Origin: an uncultured Litoreibacter sp.
Lineage (GTDB): Bacteria; Pseudomonadota; Alphaproteobacteria; Rhodobacterales; Rhodobacteraceae
Reading direction: 5' to 3'
Length of the DNA: 64,000 nucleotides
NCBI GenBank assembly: GCA_947494435.1
Contig: CANLUY010000001.1
Location: forward strand, 1,478,001 to 1,542,000
The translations under genes were made by a program, and so were the position numbers. This document shows, in pieces, positions 52,886 to 61,928 of the stretch (position 1 is the first letter of the stretch; every line of letters begins with the position of its first letter). The notes beneath the pieces were generated by a model that made no database searches, was not told the origin of the DNA, and saw only the letters and a program-made list of their open reading frames with translations.

Positions 52886-53625
52886 CAGAGTTTCTCCAGC
52901 GTTTTGTCGAGCCAGCCGAGGAAACCTTTGGGCTCAGCGGCTACGGGTTCCAAGAGAGGGGCGAGGATGTCGATCTGCTCGTCCTTGGGACGCGGTGGCA
53001 GGTATTTGTTGACGGGCTTGGTGCCTTGTTCGGGCATCAGGTCGAAACCGCCGCGTTCTTTTACCAGCTTGCTGACGTCGGAGGTTTCGTCGCCAAGGTC
53101 GCCGAAATGGCGCGCGCCTGCGGGGCAGGTGCGTACGCACGCCGGCTGGCGGTCTTCCTCGGGCAGGTTTTCATTGTAGATACGGTCGACGCAGAGGGTG
53201 CATTTCTTCATTACGCCTTCGGCTTGGTCCAGCTCCCGCGCGCCGTAAGGGCAGGCCCATGCGCAGAGGCCGCAGCCGATGCAGTCGCTCTCGTTGACCA
53301 GCACGATGCCGTCTTCGACGCGTTTGTAGCTGGCGCCCGTGGGGCAGACGGTGACGCAAGGTGCGTCTTCGCAATGCAGGCAGCTTTTCGGGAAGTGGAT
53401 GGTCTGCGCGGCACCTTGGTCCGGCTGTACTTCGTAGCTGTGGACGCGGTTCAGGAAGGTGCCCGACGGGTCCTTGCCATAGGCGTTTTGGTCGGACAAA
53501 GCCGCGCCGTAGTTTTCTGTGTTCCAGCCTTTGCAGGACACAACGCAGGCATGGCAGCCGACGCAAGTGTCGAGGTCGATGACAAGGCCGAGCTTCTTCT
53601 CGGTGTGAGCGGGGAGTTGGGTCAT
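52885..53625 (-). CDS. soeB: Sulfite dehydrogenase iron-sulfur subunit
   Basis: A 246-residue ferredoxin-like subunit with four [4Fe-4S] motifs: CVGCHACVVSCKGWN, CLHCEDAPCVTVCPTG, CIGCGLCAWACPYG and CTLCVDRI...CVRTCPAG. No signal peptide. It wires the molybdenum subunit to the membrane anchor. The ATG at 53625 (MTQLPAHTEKK) overlaps the soeA stop (ATGA); the frame is open five codons further but into soeA. Confidence 0.93.
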   Translation of the reverse strand: MTQLPAHTEKKLGLVIDLDTCVGCHACVVSCKGWNTENYGAALSDQNAYGKDPSGTFLNRVHSYEVQPDQGAAQTIHFPKSCLHCEDAPCVTVCPTGASYKRVEDGIVLVNESDCIGCGLCAWACPYGARELDQAEGVMKKCTLCVDRIYNENLPEEDRQPACVRTCPAGARHFGDLGDETSDVSKLVKERGGFDLMPEQGTKPVNKYLPPRPKDEQIDILAPLLEPVAAEPKGFLGWLDKTLEKL

Positions 53626-56438
53626 TTGCCGAGCTTCCATGTCAGATTTTCAGGACCCTTGCCGACGGGCGACTTTTGGGCCGGGATGTTGGGCTGCGAT
53701 TGCGTGTCTGCTGGCGCGTCTGCGCGGGTCACGCGGACCTTGAGATCGAACCACGCGGCTTGGCCGGTAATCGGGTCGGAGTTGGACCAGCGCAGGCCGT
53801 CGCCTTTGGGGGGCAGCAGCTCGTGGATCAGGTGGTTGAGCAGGAAGCCTTTGGTGGTTTCTGGTGCGTCGTCTTCCAGCGCCCAGGCGCCTTTGCGTTT
53901 GCCGATGGCGTTCCAGGTCCAGATGGTGTTTTCGTTCAGCGCCGCTTGGTGCGCGACGGGGACGGTGATTTCGCCGTGAGGGCTGGTGACCTTGGCCCAA
54001 TCGCCCTCTTTGAAGTTGTTCTCTTCCCAGATTTTCGTGGGCACGTAGAGCGGGTTGTGGCCGTGGATTTGTCTGAGCCACGCGTTTTGTGAGCCCCATG
54101 AATGGTACATCGCCATCGGGCGTTGGGTCAGGGCGGTGACGGGGTATTCGTCGGCCTTGTTCTCGTCCTCGTTCGAGTACCAGATGGGCAAGGGATCCAT
54201 TGTCGCTTTGATGCGCTCGCGCAGGTGGTCCGGGGGCTGGCGGGTGCCATAGCCTTCGGCGGCGAGTTGGAATTTGCGCATGGGTTCAACATAGAGGTTG
54301 AACAGGTAGGGCATTGGTTTGTCGAAGAAGCTCTTCTTCACGGCCCAGTCTTGGTAGTTCATGTTCCACGGTTTGAAGAAGGCGGCGTCCTCGGGGACGT
54401 GCTCCATCCAGAAGCCGCCGTTTTCAATGTAGGCGTCAAGCTGGCCGGGGTTGGATTCGCCGCGCCCGTGTTCATCGCCATTGCCACGGAAGCCCGCGAG
54501 CGGGCCCACACCGGGGCGGCGGATGTGGTTGGTGATGTAGTCGGCGTAATCCTGGTATTTCTGGCTGCCGTCTTCGTTCACAAAGCCCGGCAGGCCAAGG
54601 CGACCGCCCAGATCACACAGGGCGGACTGGAAGCCTTTGACGTCACGGTCCGGCTCGACGACAGGCCAGCGGATGGCGTCGGCGACGGCGTCGGCCTCGC
54701 AAATTGGCCGGTCGAGGAGCGAGATGCAGTCGTGGCGTTCAAGGTATGTGGTGTCGGGCAGGATCAGGTCGGCGTAGCTGACCATCTCGGAGCTATAGGC
54801 GTCGGAGTAGATGATGTTGGGGATGACGTAGTCGCCGTTTTCATCCTTGTCGGTCAGCATGTCGATCACGCCGCGCGTGTTCATGGAAGAGTTCCACGAC
54901 ATGTTCGCCATATACATGAACAGCGTGTCGATCTTGTAGGGCACCCCGGCATGGGCGTTGGAGATGACCATGTGCATCATGCCGTGCGACGACATTGGAT
55001 TTTCCCAGGTGAATGCTTTGTCGATGCGGGCGGGAGAGCCGTCTTCTTTGAGGGCCAGATCGTCGGGGCCGTGGGTGAAGCCGAGGTGCGGGCCGTCGAG
55101 GGCTTGGCCGGGTGTCACCTTGCAATGAGGCTTTGGGTGCGCCTCAGGCGGCTTGGGGTAGGGCGGCTTGAAGCGCATGCCGCCGGGGGTCTCAACCGTG
55201 CCGAGGATGATCTGCAGCATGTGCAGCGCCCGGCAGGTCTGGAAGCCGTTGGCATGGGCGGAGATACCGCGCATGGAGTGGAAGCTTACCGGGCGGCCGA
55301 CGAATTTGTCATGGGTTTCGCCGCGGAAATCGGTCCATTCCTGCTTGACCTCGATGGCTTGGTTGAAAGCCACGTCGGCAAGTTCAGCCGCGATGCGTTT
55401 GATGCGCTCGGCGGTTATGCCGGTTTTTTCCGCCACGGCTTCGGGGGCGTATTGCGGGTCGAGATATTTTTCCGCCATGTGCTGGAAGACGGAGCGGTGG
55501 GTGACGCCTTTGACGCGTTGCGATCCGGCGAGGTCAGGTTTGACGCCCTTTTTGTCGAAGGCGGCGGGTTTGCCGGTGGTGCGGTCGATGACCATCAGCT
55601 TGTTGTCTTTGTCGCGCATCAGGAGGCCGAAATCTTCGGACTTTTCGTCGCCGTTCACTAAGACGGGCGCGTTGGTCCATTGGGCGAGGTAGTGCAGGTC
55701 GATCTTGCCGGCTTTGAACAGCTCGTGAACCAATGATAGGATGAACAGCCCGTCGGTGCCGGGGGTGATGCCGACCCATTCGTCAGCGACGGCGTTGTAG
55801 CCCGACCGGATCGGATTGACGCCGTAGACCTTTGCGCCGCGTGCTTTGACCTTGCCGAGGCCCATCTTGATTGGGTTGGAATCGTGGTCTTCCGCGACAC
55901 CGAAGATCATCACCATCTTGGTGCGGTCCCAGTCGGGCTGGCCGAATTCCCAGAAGGCGCCGCCCATGGTGTAGATGCCGGCTGCGGCCATATTGACGGA
56001 GCAGAAGCCGCCATGCGCCGCGTAGTTGGGCGTGCCGAAGCCCTGTGCCCAGAGGGAGGTGAACGATTGCGACTGGTCGCGGCCGGTGAAGAAGGCCAGT
56101 TTTTCGGGGTTATCGCGGCGCACGGGTTCCAAGATGCCGACGGCGATGTCGTAGGCTTCTTCCCATGTGATCTCTTCGAACTCGCCCGATCCGCGCGGGC
56201 CTGTGCGTTTCATCGGGGCTTTCAACCGTGAGGGCGCGTTGTGCTGCATGATCCCAGCAGACCCTTTGGCACAAAGGACGCCTTGGTTCACGGGGTGATC
56301 TTTGTTGCCCTCGATATAGGCGACCTTACCGTCTTTCATATGCACGTTGATCCCGCAGCGGCAGGCGCACATGTAGCAGGTGGTCTTGCGCACCTCGTCG
56401 GAGACTTTTGGCGACAGATTGATCACTGGCTGGTTCAT
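53622..56438 (-). CDS. soeA: Sulfite dehydrogenase molybdopterin subunit
   Basis: A 938-residue molybdopterin oxidoreductase of the DMSO reductase superfamily. The N-terminal [4Fe-4S] site is C21-x2-C24-x3-C28-x27-C56 (CYMCACRCG...GVLCAKG), followed by the molybdopterin domains (FFTGRDQSQSFTSLWAQGFGTPNYAAHGGFCSVN; GITPGTDGLFILSLVHELF) and a C-terminal dinucleotide-binding domain. It begins MNQPVINLSPK with no twin-arginine leader, so the enzyme is cytoplasmic, as expected of SoeA, which oxidises sulfite formed inside the cell. It is cotranscribed after xsc, pta and the exporter gene. Confidence 0.9.
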   Translation of the reverse strand: MNQPVINLSPKVSDEVRKTTCYMCACRCGINVHMKDGKVAYIEGNKDHPVNQGVLCAKGSAGIMQHNAPSRLKAPMKRTGPRGSGEFEEITWEEAYDIAVGILEPVRRDNPEKLAFFTGRDQSQSFTSLWAQGFGTPNYAAHGGFCSVNMAAAGIYTMGGAFWEFGQPDWDRTKMVMIFGVAEDHDSNPIKMGLGKVKARGAKVYGVNPIRSGYNAVADEWVGITPGTDGLFILSLVHELFKAGKIDLHYLAQWTNAPVLVNGDEKSEDFGLLMRDKDNKLMVIDRTTGKPAAFDKKGVKPDLAGSQRVKGVTHRSVFQHMAEKYLDPQYAPEAVAEKTGITAERIKRIAAELADVAFNQAIEVKQEWTDFRGETHDKFVGRPVSFHSMRGISAHANGFQTCRALHMLQIILGTVETPGGMRFKPPYPKPPEAHPKPHCKVTPGQALDGPHLGFTHGPDDLALKEDGSPARIDKAFTWENPMSSHGMMHMVISNAHAGVPYKIDTLFMYMANMSWNSSMNTRGVIDMLTDKDENGDYVIPNIIYSDAYSSEMVSYADLILPDTTYLERHDCISLLDRPICEADAVADAIRWPVVEPDRDVKGFQSALCDLGGRLGLPGFVNEDGSQKYQDYADYITNHIRRPGVGPLAGFRGNGDEHGRGESNPGQLDAYIENGGFWMEHVPEDAAFFKPWNMNYQDWAVKKSFFDKPMPYLFNLYVEPMRKFQLAAEGYGTRQPPDHLRERIKATMDPLPIWYSNEDENKADEYPVTALTQRPMAMYHSWGSQNAWLRQIHGHNPLYVPTKIWEENNFKEGDWAKVTSPHGEITVPVAHQAALNENTIWTWNAIGKRKGAWALEDDAPETTKGFLLNHLIHELLPPKGDGLRWSNSDPITGQAAWFDLKVRVTRADAPADTQSQPNIPAQKSPVGKGPENLTWKLGK

Positions 56439-56449
56439 GGCGAGATCTC

Positions 56450-57211
56450 CTAGTTGGATACGGTGCGGATGAGCCCGAGCGAGGCGAGGCCAAGCAAGAG
56501 CGTCAGGCAGAAAGGTTTGTAATAAGTCTCCAAGCGCGGAATGAAGAGCGCGCGGCCTGCGTAAAGGCCAAGAAGCGTCGGGATGATGAAGAACAGACCG
56601 CGTGCGATGGCGGTTTGGTCCATGGTGCCGATGGTGATGTGCGTGATGAGACCGAGGATGCCTGCGCCCAGAAGGTAGATGCTGAGCGTGCCGCGCATTG
56701 TGCGGGCGGGCAGATTGCGTGCCAGCGTGTAGAGCGCGATCAGCATGCCACCTGCACCCGCGAAACCGGTGACGATCCCTGCGCTTAGGCCAGTGCCATA
56801 AGTGCCTAGCGTTGTTGCAAGAAAAGGTAGTTTGACCTTCGCAAGCTGGCTGATCGCGAGCACGATCAGGATCGACAGGGCAAGCGCTTTGGACGTGCTG
56901 GTGGCCAACTGCATGTTGATCAGCAGGCCGATGGGCAAACCGACTGCGGAGCCGATGATGAGACCCTTTGCTGTCGGCTTATCTGCATCCGCGATGCCGC
57001 CTTTGAACATGGCCAGCGAGCCCGCCATTTCCAAGAACCATAGCATCGGGATCAGGGCGAGTGGGGGCAAGATGAATAGGGCGGAGGCCATGACGACCGC
57101 CGAGAGGCCGAAACCGGAAAAGCCACGCACCATGGCTGCCACAAAAACGATGGCGCTGAGCAGCAGCACCTCGACCTGTGTCAGATTGGTGAGATCGGCC
57201 AGCAGGTTCAT
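56450..57211 (-). CDS. tauE: TauE/SafE-family anion exporter
   Basis: A 253-residue membrane protein with about eight spans and the two-fold repeat of the family: VAAMVRGFSGFGLSAVVMASALFI and GIVTGFAGAGGMLIALYTLA. TauE/SafE proteins are thought to export sulfite, sulfate or sulfoacetate. Between pta and soeA it offers a second way to remove sulfite, next to oxidation. The ATG of this gene overlaps the pta stop by four bases. Confidence 0.9.
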   Translation of the reverse strand: MNLLADLTNLTQVEVLLLSAIVFVAAMVRGFSGFGLSAVVMASALFILPPLALIPMLWFLEMAGSLAMFKGGIADADKPTAKGLIIGSAVGLPIGLLINMQLATSTSKALALSILIVLAISQLAKVKLPFLATTLGTYGTGLSAGIVTGFAGAGGMLIALYTLARNLPARTMRGTLSIYLLGAGILGLITHITIGTMDQTAIARGLFFIIPTLLGLYAGRALFIPRLETYYKPFCLTLLLGLASLGLIRTVSN

Positions 57212-58146
57212 TTTGCGGCGTTCACGATTGAAGCAAGACAGATGGAGGCCATGCGTGCCGCAGGCGGGTCCGCGCGTGAGGTTAGAAGGATCGGGACTTT
57301 CGCGCCCATCACGATGCCCGCGGCGCAGCCACCTGTGAGGTAGACGAAGGATTTGAACAGCCCGTTGCCGGACACGATGTCAGGGACCATGATCGCGTCG
57401 GCTTTGCCCGCGACTGGATCAGCGCTGAGGCCCTTGGTTGCAACAGCGTCGGGGCTGAGAATGAGGTCAATGGCGAGCGGGCCTGAGAAATCCGCGCCTT
57501 CGACGTTTTCTTTCGCCCAAGTAGCGAGCGCGTCGGCATCTACAGAGCTTGGGACAGACGGGATCACGCTTTCTGTTGCTGACAGGAACGCCACTTTTGG
57601 GCGATCATTGCCTACGAGATGCAGCAGTTTGACGACTTCGCGGGTGGCGTCTTGGCGTGTTTCCATATTGGGGGAGACGTTAACGGCGGCGTCGGAGATG
57701 AGGATTGGCTTGCCGCCATCCGGGTGGCTGATGTGGAAGATATGCACAAGACGATTGCCGGTGCGCAGGCCCGCGTCGCGGTTGAGCGCGGATTTCATAA
57801 AGACGTCCGTGTGCAGTTGGCCCTTCATCAACACGTCAGCCTTGCCTTCGCCGCACGCAAATGCAGCGGCTTTGCCGCTTTCCTCTTCGCCTTCGGCCTC
57901 GATGATGTCGAACTGGGAAATGTCCCAACCCAGCTTTTCAGCTTCGGCCTCGATCATCGCGCGTTCGCCGCAGAAGACGGGCTCCATGATATCGGCCTCA
58001 GCCGCATCGCGGGCGGCTTCCATGGGCAGGGGTGCGCCTGCGCGTGCGATTGCGACGCGCGGGTTTTTCACCTTCTTGGCCATGTGGAGCAGGTTTTCTG
58101 GGCAGACAGCGTCGCGGGTGGACAGGAATGGATTATCTGAACTCAC
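57208..58146 (-). CDS. pta: Phosphate acetyltransferase
   Basis: A 312-residue enzyme of the Pta/Ptb family, single catalytic domain, that turns the acetyl phosphate made by Xsc into acetyl-CoA. Signatures: ADVLMKGQLHTDVFMKSAL, PILISDAAVNVSPN, GKADAIMVPDIVSGNGLFKSFVYLTGGCAAGIVMGAKVPILLTSRAD. The start is a GTG at 58146 (MSSDNPF) with GGGAGAG seven bases upstream; a TTG at 58161 lies before that ribosome site. Xsc-pta pairs are usual in taurine and sulfolactate users. Confidence 0.92.
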   Translation of the reverse strand: MSSDNPFLSTRDAVCPENLLHMAKKVKNPRVAIARAGAPLPMEAARDAAEADIMEPVFCGERAMIEAEAEKLGWDISQFDIIEAEGEEESGKAAAFACGEGKADVLMKGQLHTDVFMKSALNRDAGLRTGNRLVHIFHISHPDGGKPILISDAAVNVSPNMETRQDATREVVKLLHLVGNDRPKVAFLSATESVIPSVPSSVDADALATWAKENVEGADFSGPLAIDLILSPDAVATKGLSADPVAGKADAIMVPDIVSGNGLFKSFVYLTGGCAAGIVMGAKVPILLTSRADPPAARMASICLASIVNAAK

Positions 58147-58184
58147 GGTGGTCTCTCCCAAAACACGGCCTTTTCACCGCGAAA

Positions 58185-58208
58185 CCCGCCCCAATTTCTT
58201 GGGACGGG
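58185..58208 (-). terminator. Stem-loop between xsc and pta
   Basis: CCCGCCCCAA (58185-58194) and TTGGGACGGG (58199-58208) pair with one mismatch around TTTC. It lies 25 bases after the xsc stop, without a U-run, and may lower expression of pta and the later genes relative to xsc. Confidence 0.55.
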
Positions 58209-58232
58209 TAAGGTCGTCGTATGGCGCGAGAT

Positions 58233-60002
58233 TTACTCTGCGGCCATATCCGATGCGGAGACACCAGCCACTGCGACAGGCTTCTTCATTGCGTCACGGC
58301 GGAATGGCTCGCCCAGCTCTTTGTTCAACAGAACTTCGATGAAGGTTGTGACATTGCCTTCCATCTGACCTTTGATCGCTTCGTTCAAAGCGTCGGTCAG
58401 CGCGTCCATGCTGTCAACCTGTACGCCTTTCAGGCCACAGGCATCTGCAATTTTCGCATAGGACACGTTTGTGTCCAGCTCGGTGCCGACGAAGTTGTCA
58501 TCGAACCACAGTGTCGTGTTACGCTTCTCAGCACCCCATTGGTAGTTGCGGAAGATGATCATTGTCATCGGTGGCCAGTCGCCACGACCAACGGAGACCA
58601 TTTCGTTCATCGAGATACCGAACGCGCCGTCGCCAGCGAAACCGACCACTGGAACATCCGGGCAGCCAATTTTTGCGCCCGCGATTGCTGGGAAGCCGTA
58701 GCCACACGGGCCAAACAGGCCAGGTGCCAGATATTTGCGGCTTTCCTCAAAGGATGGGTAAGCGTTTCCGATGGCGCAGTTATTGCCGATGTCGGAGGAG
58801 ATGATTGCGTTCTTCGGCAATGCCGATTGGATCGCGCGCCATGCTTGGCGTGGAGACATTTTGTTTGGCTCAGCGGTGCGTGCGCGCTCGTTCCATGTGG
58901 TGCCCGGATCGTCCTCTTCGTGATCCAGAGAGGTCAGTTCCTGTGCCCAAGCGGATTTGGTTTGTGCGATCAGGTTCTTGCGGTCCGCGCGACCTGCGTC
59001 GCCTGCACCATCTGCAAGATTGGCCAAGATACCTTCGGCAACCTTTTTGGCGTCGCCCACGATGCCGACGGTGACTTTCTTAGTCAGGCCAATGCGGTCA
59101 GGGTTCAGGTCAACCTGGATGATCTTCGCGTCTGTTGGCCAGTAATCAATGCCGTAGCCCGGCAGAGTGGAGAACGGGTTCAAGCGTGTGCCCAAGGCCA
59201 GCACGACGTCAGCTTTGGAGATGAGCTCCATGCCTGCTTTCGAGCCGTTATAGCCAAGTGGGCCAGCGAAGAGTGGGTGGTTGCCCGGGAACGCGTCATT
59301 GTGCTGGTAGCCAACGCAAACCGGAGCGTCGAGTGTTTCAGCCAGTTTGGCAGAGGCTTCGATGCCGCCAGCCAGAACAACGCCAGCGCCGTTCAAGATC
59401 ACTGGGAATTTGGCGGAAGACAGAAGTTCGGCAGCTTTCTTGACGGCCTCTTCGCCGCCTGCTGGGCGCTCAAAATCTACTGCGACGGGCAGTTCGATGT
59501 CGATGACTTGTGTCCAGAAGTCGCGTGGGATGTTGATCTGTGCAGGTGCGGACGCACGGTAGGCTTGCATGATCACGCGGTTCAGTGTCTCGGCGATACG
59601 TGACGGGTCGCGGACTTCTTCTTGGTAAGCAACGCAGTCAGCGAACAGGTTCATCTGTTCCATTTCCTGGAAACCACCTTGGCCGATGGTTTTGTTGGCC
59701 GCTTGTGGTGTCACCAGCAGAAGCGGTGTGTGGTTCCAGTAAGCAGTTTTAACGGAAGTCACGAAGTTGGTGATGCCCGGGCCGTTTTGCGCGATCATCA
59801 TCGACATTTCGCCGGTTGCGCGGGTGTAGCCGTCTGCCATCATGCCAGCAGTCATCTCGTGGGCGCAGTCCCAGAACTTGATGCCGGATGTTGGGAACAG
59901 GTCGGAAATCGGCATCATGGCCGAACCGATAATCCCGAATGCATGGCGGATGCCGTGCATTTGCAGCGTTTTGACGAAAGCTTCTTCGGTCGTCATCTTC
60001 AT
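58233..60002 (-). CDS. xsc: Sulfoacetaldehyde acetyltransferase
   Basis: A 589-residue thiamine diphosphate enzyme that converts sulfoacetaldehyde and phosphate to acetyl phosphate and sulfite. The catalytic Glu is in DCAHEMTAGMMADGYTR (~49). The ThDP/Mg2+ motif is GDGAFGISMNEMVSVGRGDWPPMTMIIFRN. Stretches such as FPTSGIKFWDCAHEM, HNDAFPGNHPLFAGPLGYNGSKAGMELI and NYQWGAEKRNTTLWFDDNFVGTELD are characteristic of Xsc and not of acetolactate synthase. Ribosome site AGGGAGAG precedes the ATG. It is the key enzyme linking C2 sulfonates to central metabolism. Confidence 0.97.
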   Translation of the reverse strand: MKMTTEEAFVKTLQMHGIRHAFGIIGSAMMPISDLFPTSGIKFWDCAHEMTAGMMADGYTRATGEMSMMIAQNGPGITNFVTSVKTAYWNHTPLLLVTPQAANKTIGQGGFQEMEQMNLFADCVAYQEEVRDPSRIAETLNRVIMQAYRASAPAQINIPRDFWTQVIDIELPVAVDFERPAGGEEAVKKAAELLSSAKFPVILNGAGVVLAGGIEASAKLAETLDAPVCVGYQHNDAFPGNHPLFAGPLGYNGSKAGMELISKADVVLALGTRLNPFSTLPGYGIDYWPTDAKIIQVDLNPDRIGLTKKVTVGIVGDAKKVAEGILANLADGAGDAGRADRKNLIAQTKSAWAQELTSLDHEEDDPGTTWNERARTAEPNKMSPRQAWRAIQSALPKNAIISSDIGNNCAIGNAYPSFEESRKYLAPGLFGPCGYGFPAIAGAKIGCPDVPVVGFAGDGAFGISMNEMVSVGRGDWPPMTMIIFRNYQWGAEKRNTTLWFDDNFVGTELDTNVSYAKIADACGLKGVQVDSMDALTDALNEAIKGQMEGNVTTFIEVLLNKELGEPFRRDAMKKPVAVAGVSASDMAAE

Positions 60003-60344
60003 GGGGTCTCTCCCTTAAAAGTGCGGTGGAACGTACGGACAAATGTCCTGTGATTGACGTTGCGGCTAACCTAGTGCGCAAGTTCTGTCTAGGTTAGTGC
60101 CAGTTGAGGTGGTGATTATATCCAGAAATTTACAGAACTGCGTGCGTTCTTGTAAAATTGGGACTTTGCAGCGTCTTCGATTTTGGTGTTTTCGTTTGTC
60201 ACCCCGAGAAACGCTTGAGTGTTAGAGAATCAATTAATGGAACTTTAAGCTCTCACTTTTAGATTTTCTTGTGCTCTTGGTTTCAGTGCGTCAATGCGGC
60301 GCCGAGCGGTGTTTAGCAGACTGCGGCCACCAAGTCCTAAGGGC
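60003..60344 (-). promoter_or_regulatory. Promoter region of xsc with two inverted repeats
   Basis: This 342-base gap separates tauR from xsc on the same strand, so xsc should have its own promoter here. Two palindromes stand out: GGACAAATGTCC (60037-60048), and CTAACCTAG (60066-60074) with CTAGGTTAG (60089-60097), perfect 9-base arms 14 bases apart. No copy of the CTGGACTTAA-type repeat known for Rhodobacter TauR was noticed. The distal half (60180-60344) is AT-rich and shows no gene. Confidence 0.55.
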
Positions 60345-61814
60345 TTAGACGGCACGTTTTTGAGTCTCAATCGCATCAGCAATCTTCGCGATTCCCGGCG
60401 CAATCTGTGCTGCAGAGATTGAGGAATAGGCTAGGCGATAGTGACGGTAAATCCGTCCGGTCCCCTCGCAAAACGGTGCGCCCGGCTCGATCAAGACAGA
60501 CTGTTCTTTCAACCTGTCAGCGAGCAAAGCAGTGTCCACCCCTTCGGGCGACCTCATCCAATAGCTTGAGCCGCCAAAAGTGCCGACGCCTGCCACATCA
60601 AGCCCGTTCTCCTTGATGGCATTGTCCATCAGGCGGCGACGGTCATGGAAAGCATTTCGTAACCGGCGGATCAGCGCGTCATAATGGCCCAGCGACAGGA
60701 AATAGGCGGCGGTGCGCTGCATATGACCGGGCGGATGGCGCAAGACTGCAGAGCGCAAGGCGCGCGCTTCACGGATGAAAGGCGCAGGGCCTACGAGATA
60801 GCCCAGACGCAATCCAGGGAAGAGGGATTTTGAGAAAGAGCCGATATAGATCACCCGACCGTCTTCATCGAGGGACTTGAGCGCAGGAGAGGGCGGCTTG
60901 AGGAATGACATCTCAAATTCGTAGTCATCTTCCACGATCAGGAAGTCATCCTCGTTGGCGCGGCGCAACAGTTCCTTGCGTCGGTCGACTGGCATTGTTG
61001 CAGTAGTCGGGCATTGGTGGCTTGGAGTTGTAAACAACACGTCTGTTTCAGCTGGAACCAGATCGGGCAAGATTCCGCCTTGGTCCACAGTTATCGGCAC
61101 GCGGTGGCAGCGTGATTGTTTCAGGATGTGGCGCAAGCCCGGGTAACAAGGGTCTTCGTGTGTTGCCATGCGGCGTTGTGTCAGCAGCACTTGCGCTGTG
61201 AGCCAAAGGGCATTTTGCGCACCGACAGTGACAAGAATTTCGTCTGGCTTGGCAAGGATACCCCGCCGGGGCAGAGTGTTACGGGCGATGAACTCAAGAA
61301 GTTGAGGGTCGTCGCGGTCCACTTGATCGGCCGTCAGGCTATCGAAGTCACGTTGCCCCAAAGCGCGGATAGCACAGAGCCGCCAGTTTTGTCGGTCGAA
61401 GAGGGACGGATCGACCTGACCATACAGAAACGGATACTTGTATTTTCGCCAATTGACGGGCTTTTCAACCTGCAATGCGCCAGAAAACCTATTCCCGATG
61501 GCGCGGGACCAATCAACTGTGTCCTGGCTTGCGCGTTGCGTGATTTGGGGCGGCTCTGGTGCATTCTCCGAAACATAGTAACCGGATCGCCCGGCTGAGG
61601 TCAGGTAATCATCAGCCATCAACTCGTTATAGGCCAGCGTGACGGTGATCCGGCTGACGCCCAGATGTTTCGCCAATCTGCGCGATGACGGTAGTTTTTC
61701 GCCTGGCCGAAAGCGCCCCGACAACACACCACCTGCAACCATCTGCTGGATTTGTTGTTGTAAGGTGCCCTCAAATGTCGGGTCCAAAAAGAACGTCTCT
61801 ACAGCGATGGGCAT
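60345..61814 (-). CDS. tauR: MocR-family regulator, TauR-like
   Basis: A 489-residue chimeric regulator. The GntR-type winged helix (LQQQIQQMVAGGVLSGRFRPGEKLPSSRRLAKHLGVSRITVTLAYNELMADDYL) is fused to an aminotransferase-like domain with the PLP lysine in GSFSKSLFPGLRLGY (~315). TauR activates taurine genes in Rhodobacter when taurine and PLP are bound. Here it stands upstream of xsc on the same strand, but taurine-pyruvate aminotransferase and tauABC are absent from the window, so the inducer may be taurine or another sulfonate-related amine. Confidence 0.88.
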   Translation of the reverse strand: MPIAVETFFLDPTFEGTLQQQIQQMVAGGVLSGRFRPGEKLPSSRRLAKHLGVSRITVTLAYNELMADDYLTSAGRSGYYVSENAPEPPQITQRASQDTVDWSRAIGNRFSGALQVEKPVNWRKYKYPFLYGQVDPSLFDRQNWRLCAIRALGQRDFDSLTADQVDRDDPQLLEFIARNTLPRRGILAKPDEILVTVGAQNALWLTAQVLLTQRRMATHEDPCYPGLRHILKQSRCHRVPITVDQGGILPDLVPAETDVLFTTPSHQCPTTATMPVDRRKELLRRANEDDFLIVEDDYEFEMSFLKPPSPALKSLDEDGRVIYIGSFSKSLFPGLRLGYLVGPAPFIREARALRSAVLRHPPGHMQRTAAYFLSLGHYDALIRRLRNAFHDRRRLMDNAIKENGLDVAGVGTFGGSSYWMRSPEGVDTALLADRLKEQSVLIEPGAPFCEGTGRIYRHYRLAYSSISAAQIAPGIAKIADAIETQKRAV

Positions 61815-61823
61815 GTTTTGGCC

Positions 61824-61849
61824 TTATAGCGGTTTCAAATTGGCTATAA
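61824..61849. promoter_or_regulatory. Inverted repeat before tauR
   Basis: TTATAGC (61824-61830) and GCTATAA (61843-61849) are perfect arms 12 bases apart, ending 10 bases upstream of the tauR start. It could be an autoregulatory site overlapping the promoter. Confidence 0.4.
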
Positions 61850-61928
61850 AGGTCTGCGGGGTATTACGGAAGGGCTTTCAGGTTGTAGCTGTTTGCGCTG
61901 GCCCGAAGAACCAGCGCAATCCAACCAC

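Noticed and set aside
54102-55661. 519-residue plus-strand open frame
   Set aside because: It is wholly antisense to soeA, whose cofactor motifs are clear; it is GC-skewed shadow coding rich in Val, Gly and His.
52010-56438. DMSO or polysulfide/thiosulfate reductase as the function of the three-subunit molybdoenzyme
   Set aside because: The large subunit has no twin-arginine signal, so it is cytoplasmic, and it is cotranscribed with xsc, pta and a TauE/SafE exporter; sulfite oxidation fits better, though sequence alone is not proof.
58221-59603. 460-residue plus-strand open frame
   Set aside because: It is antisense to xsc, which has unmistakable ThDP motifs.
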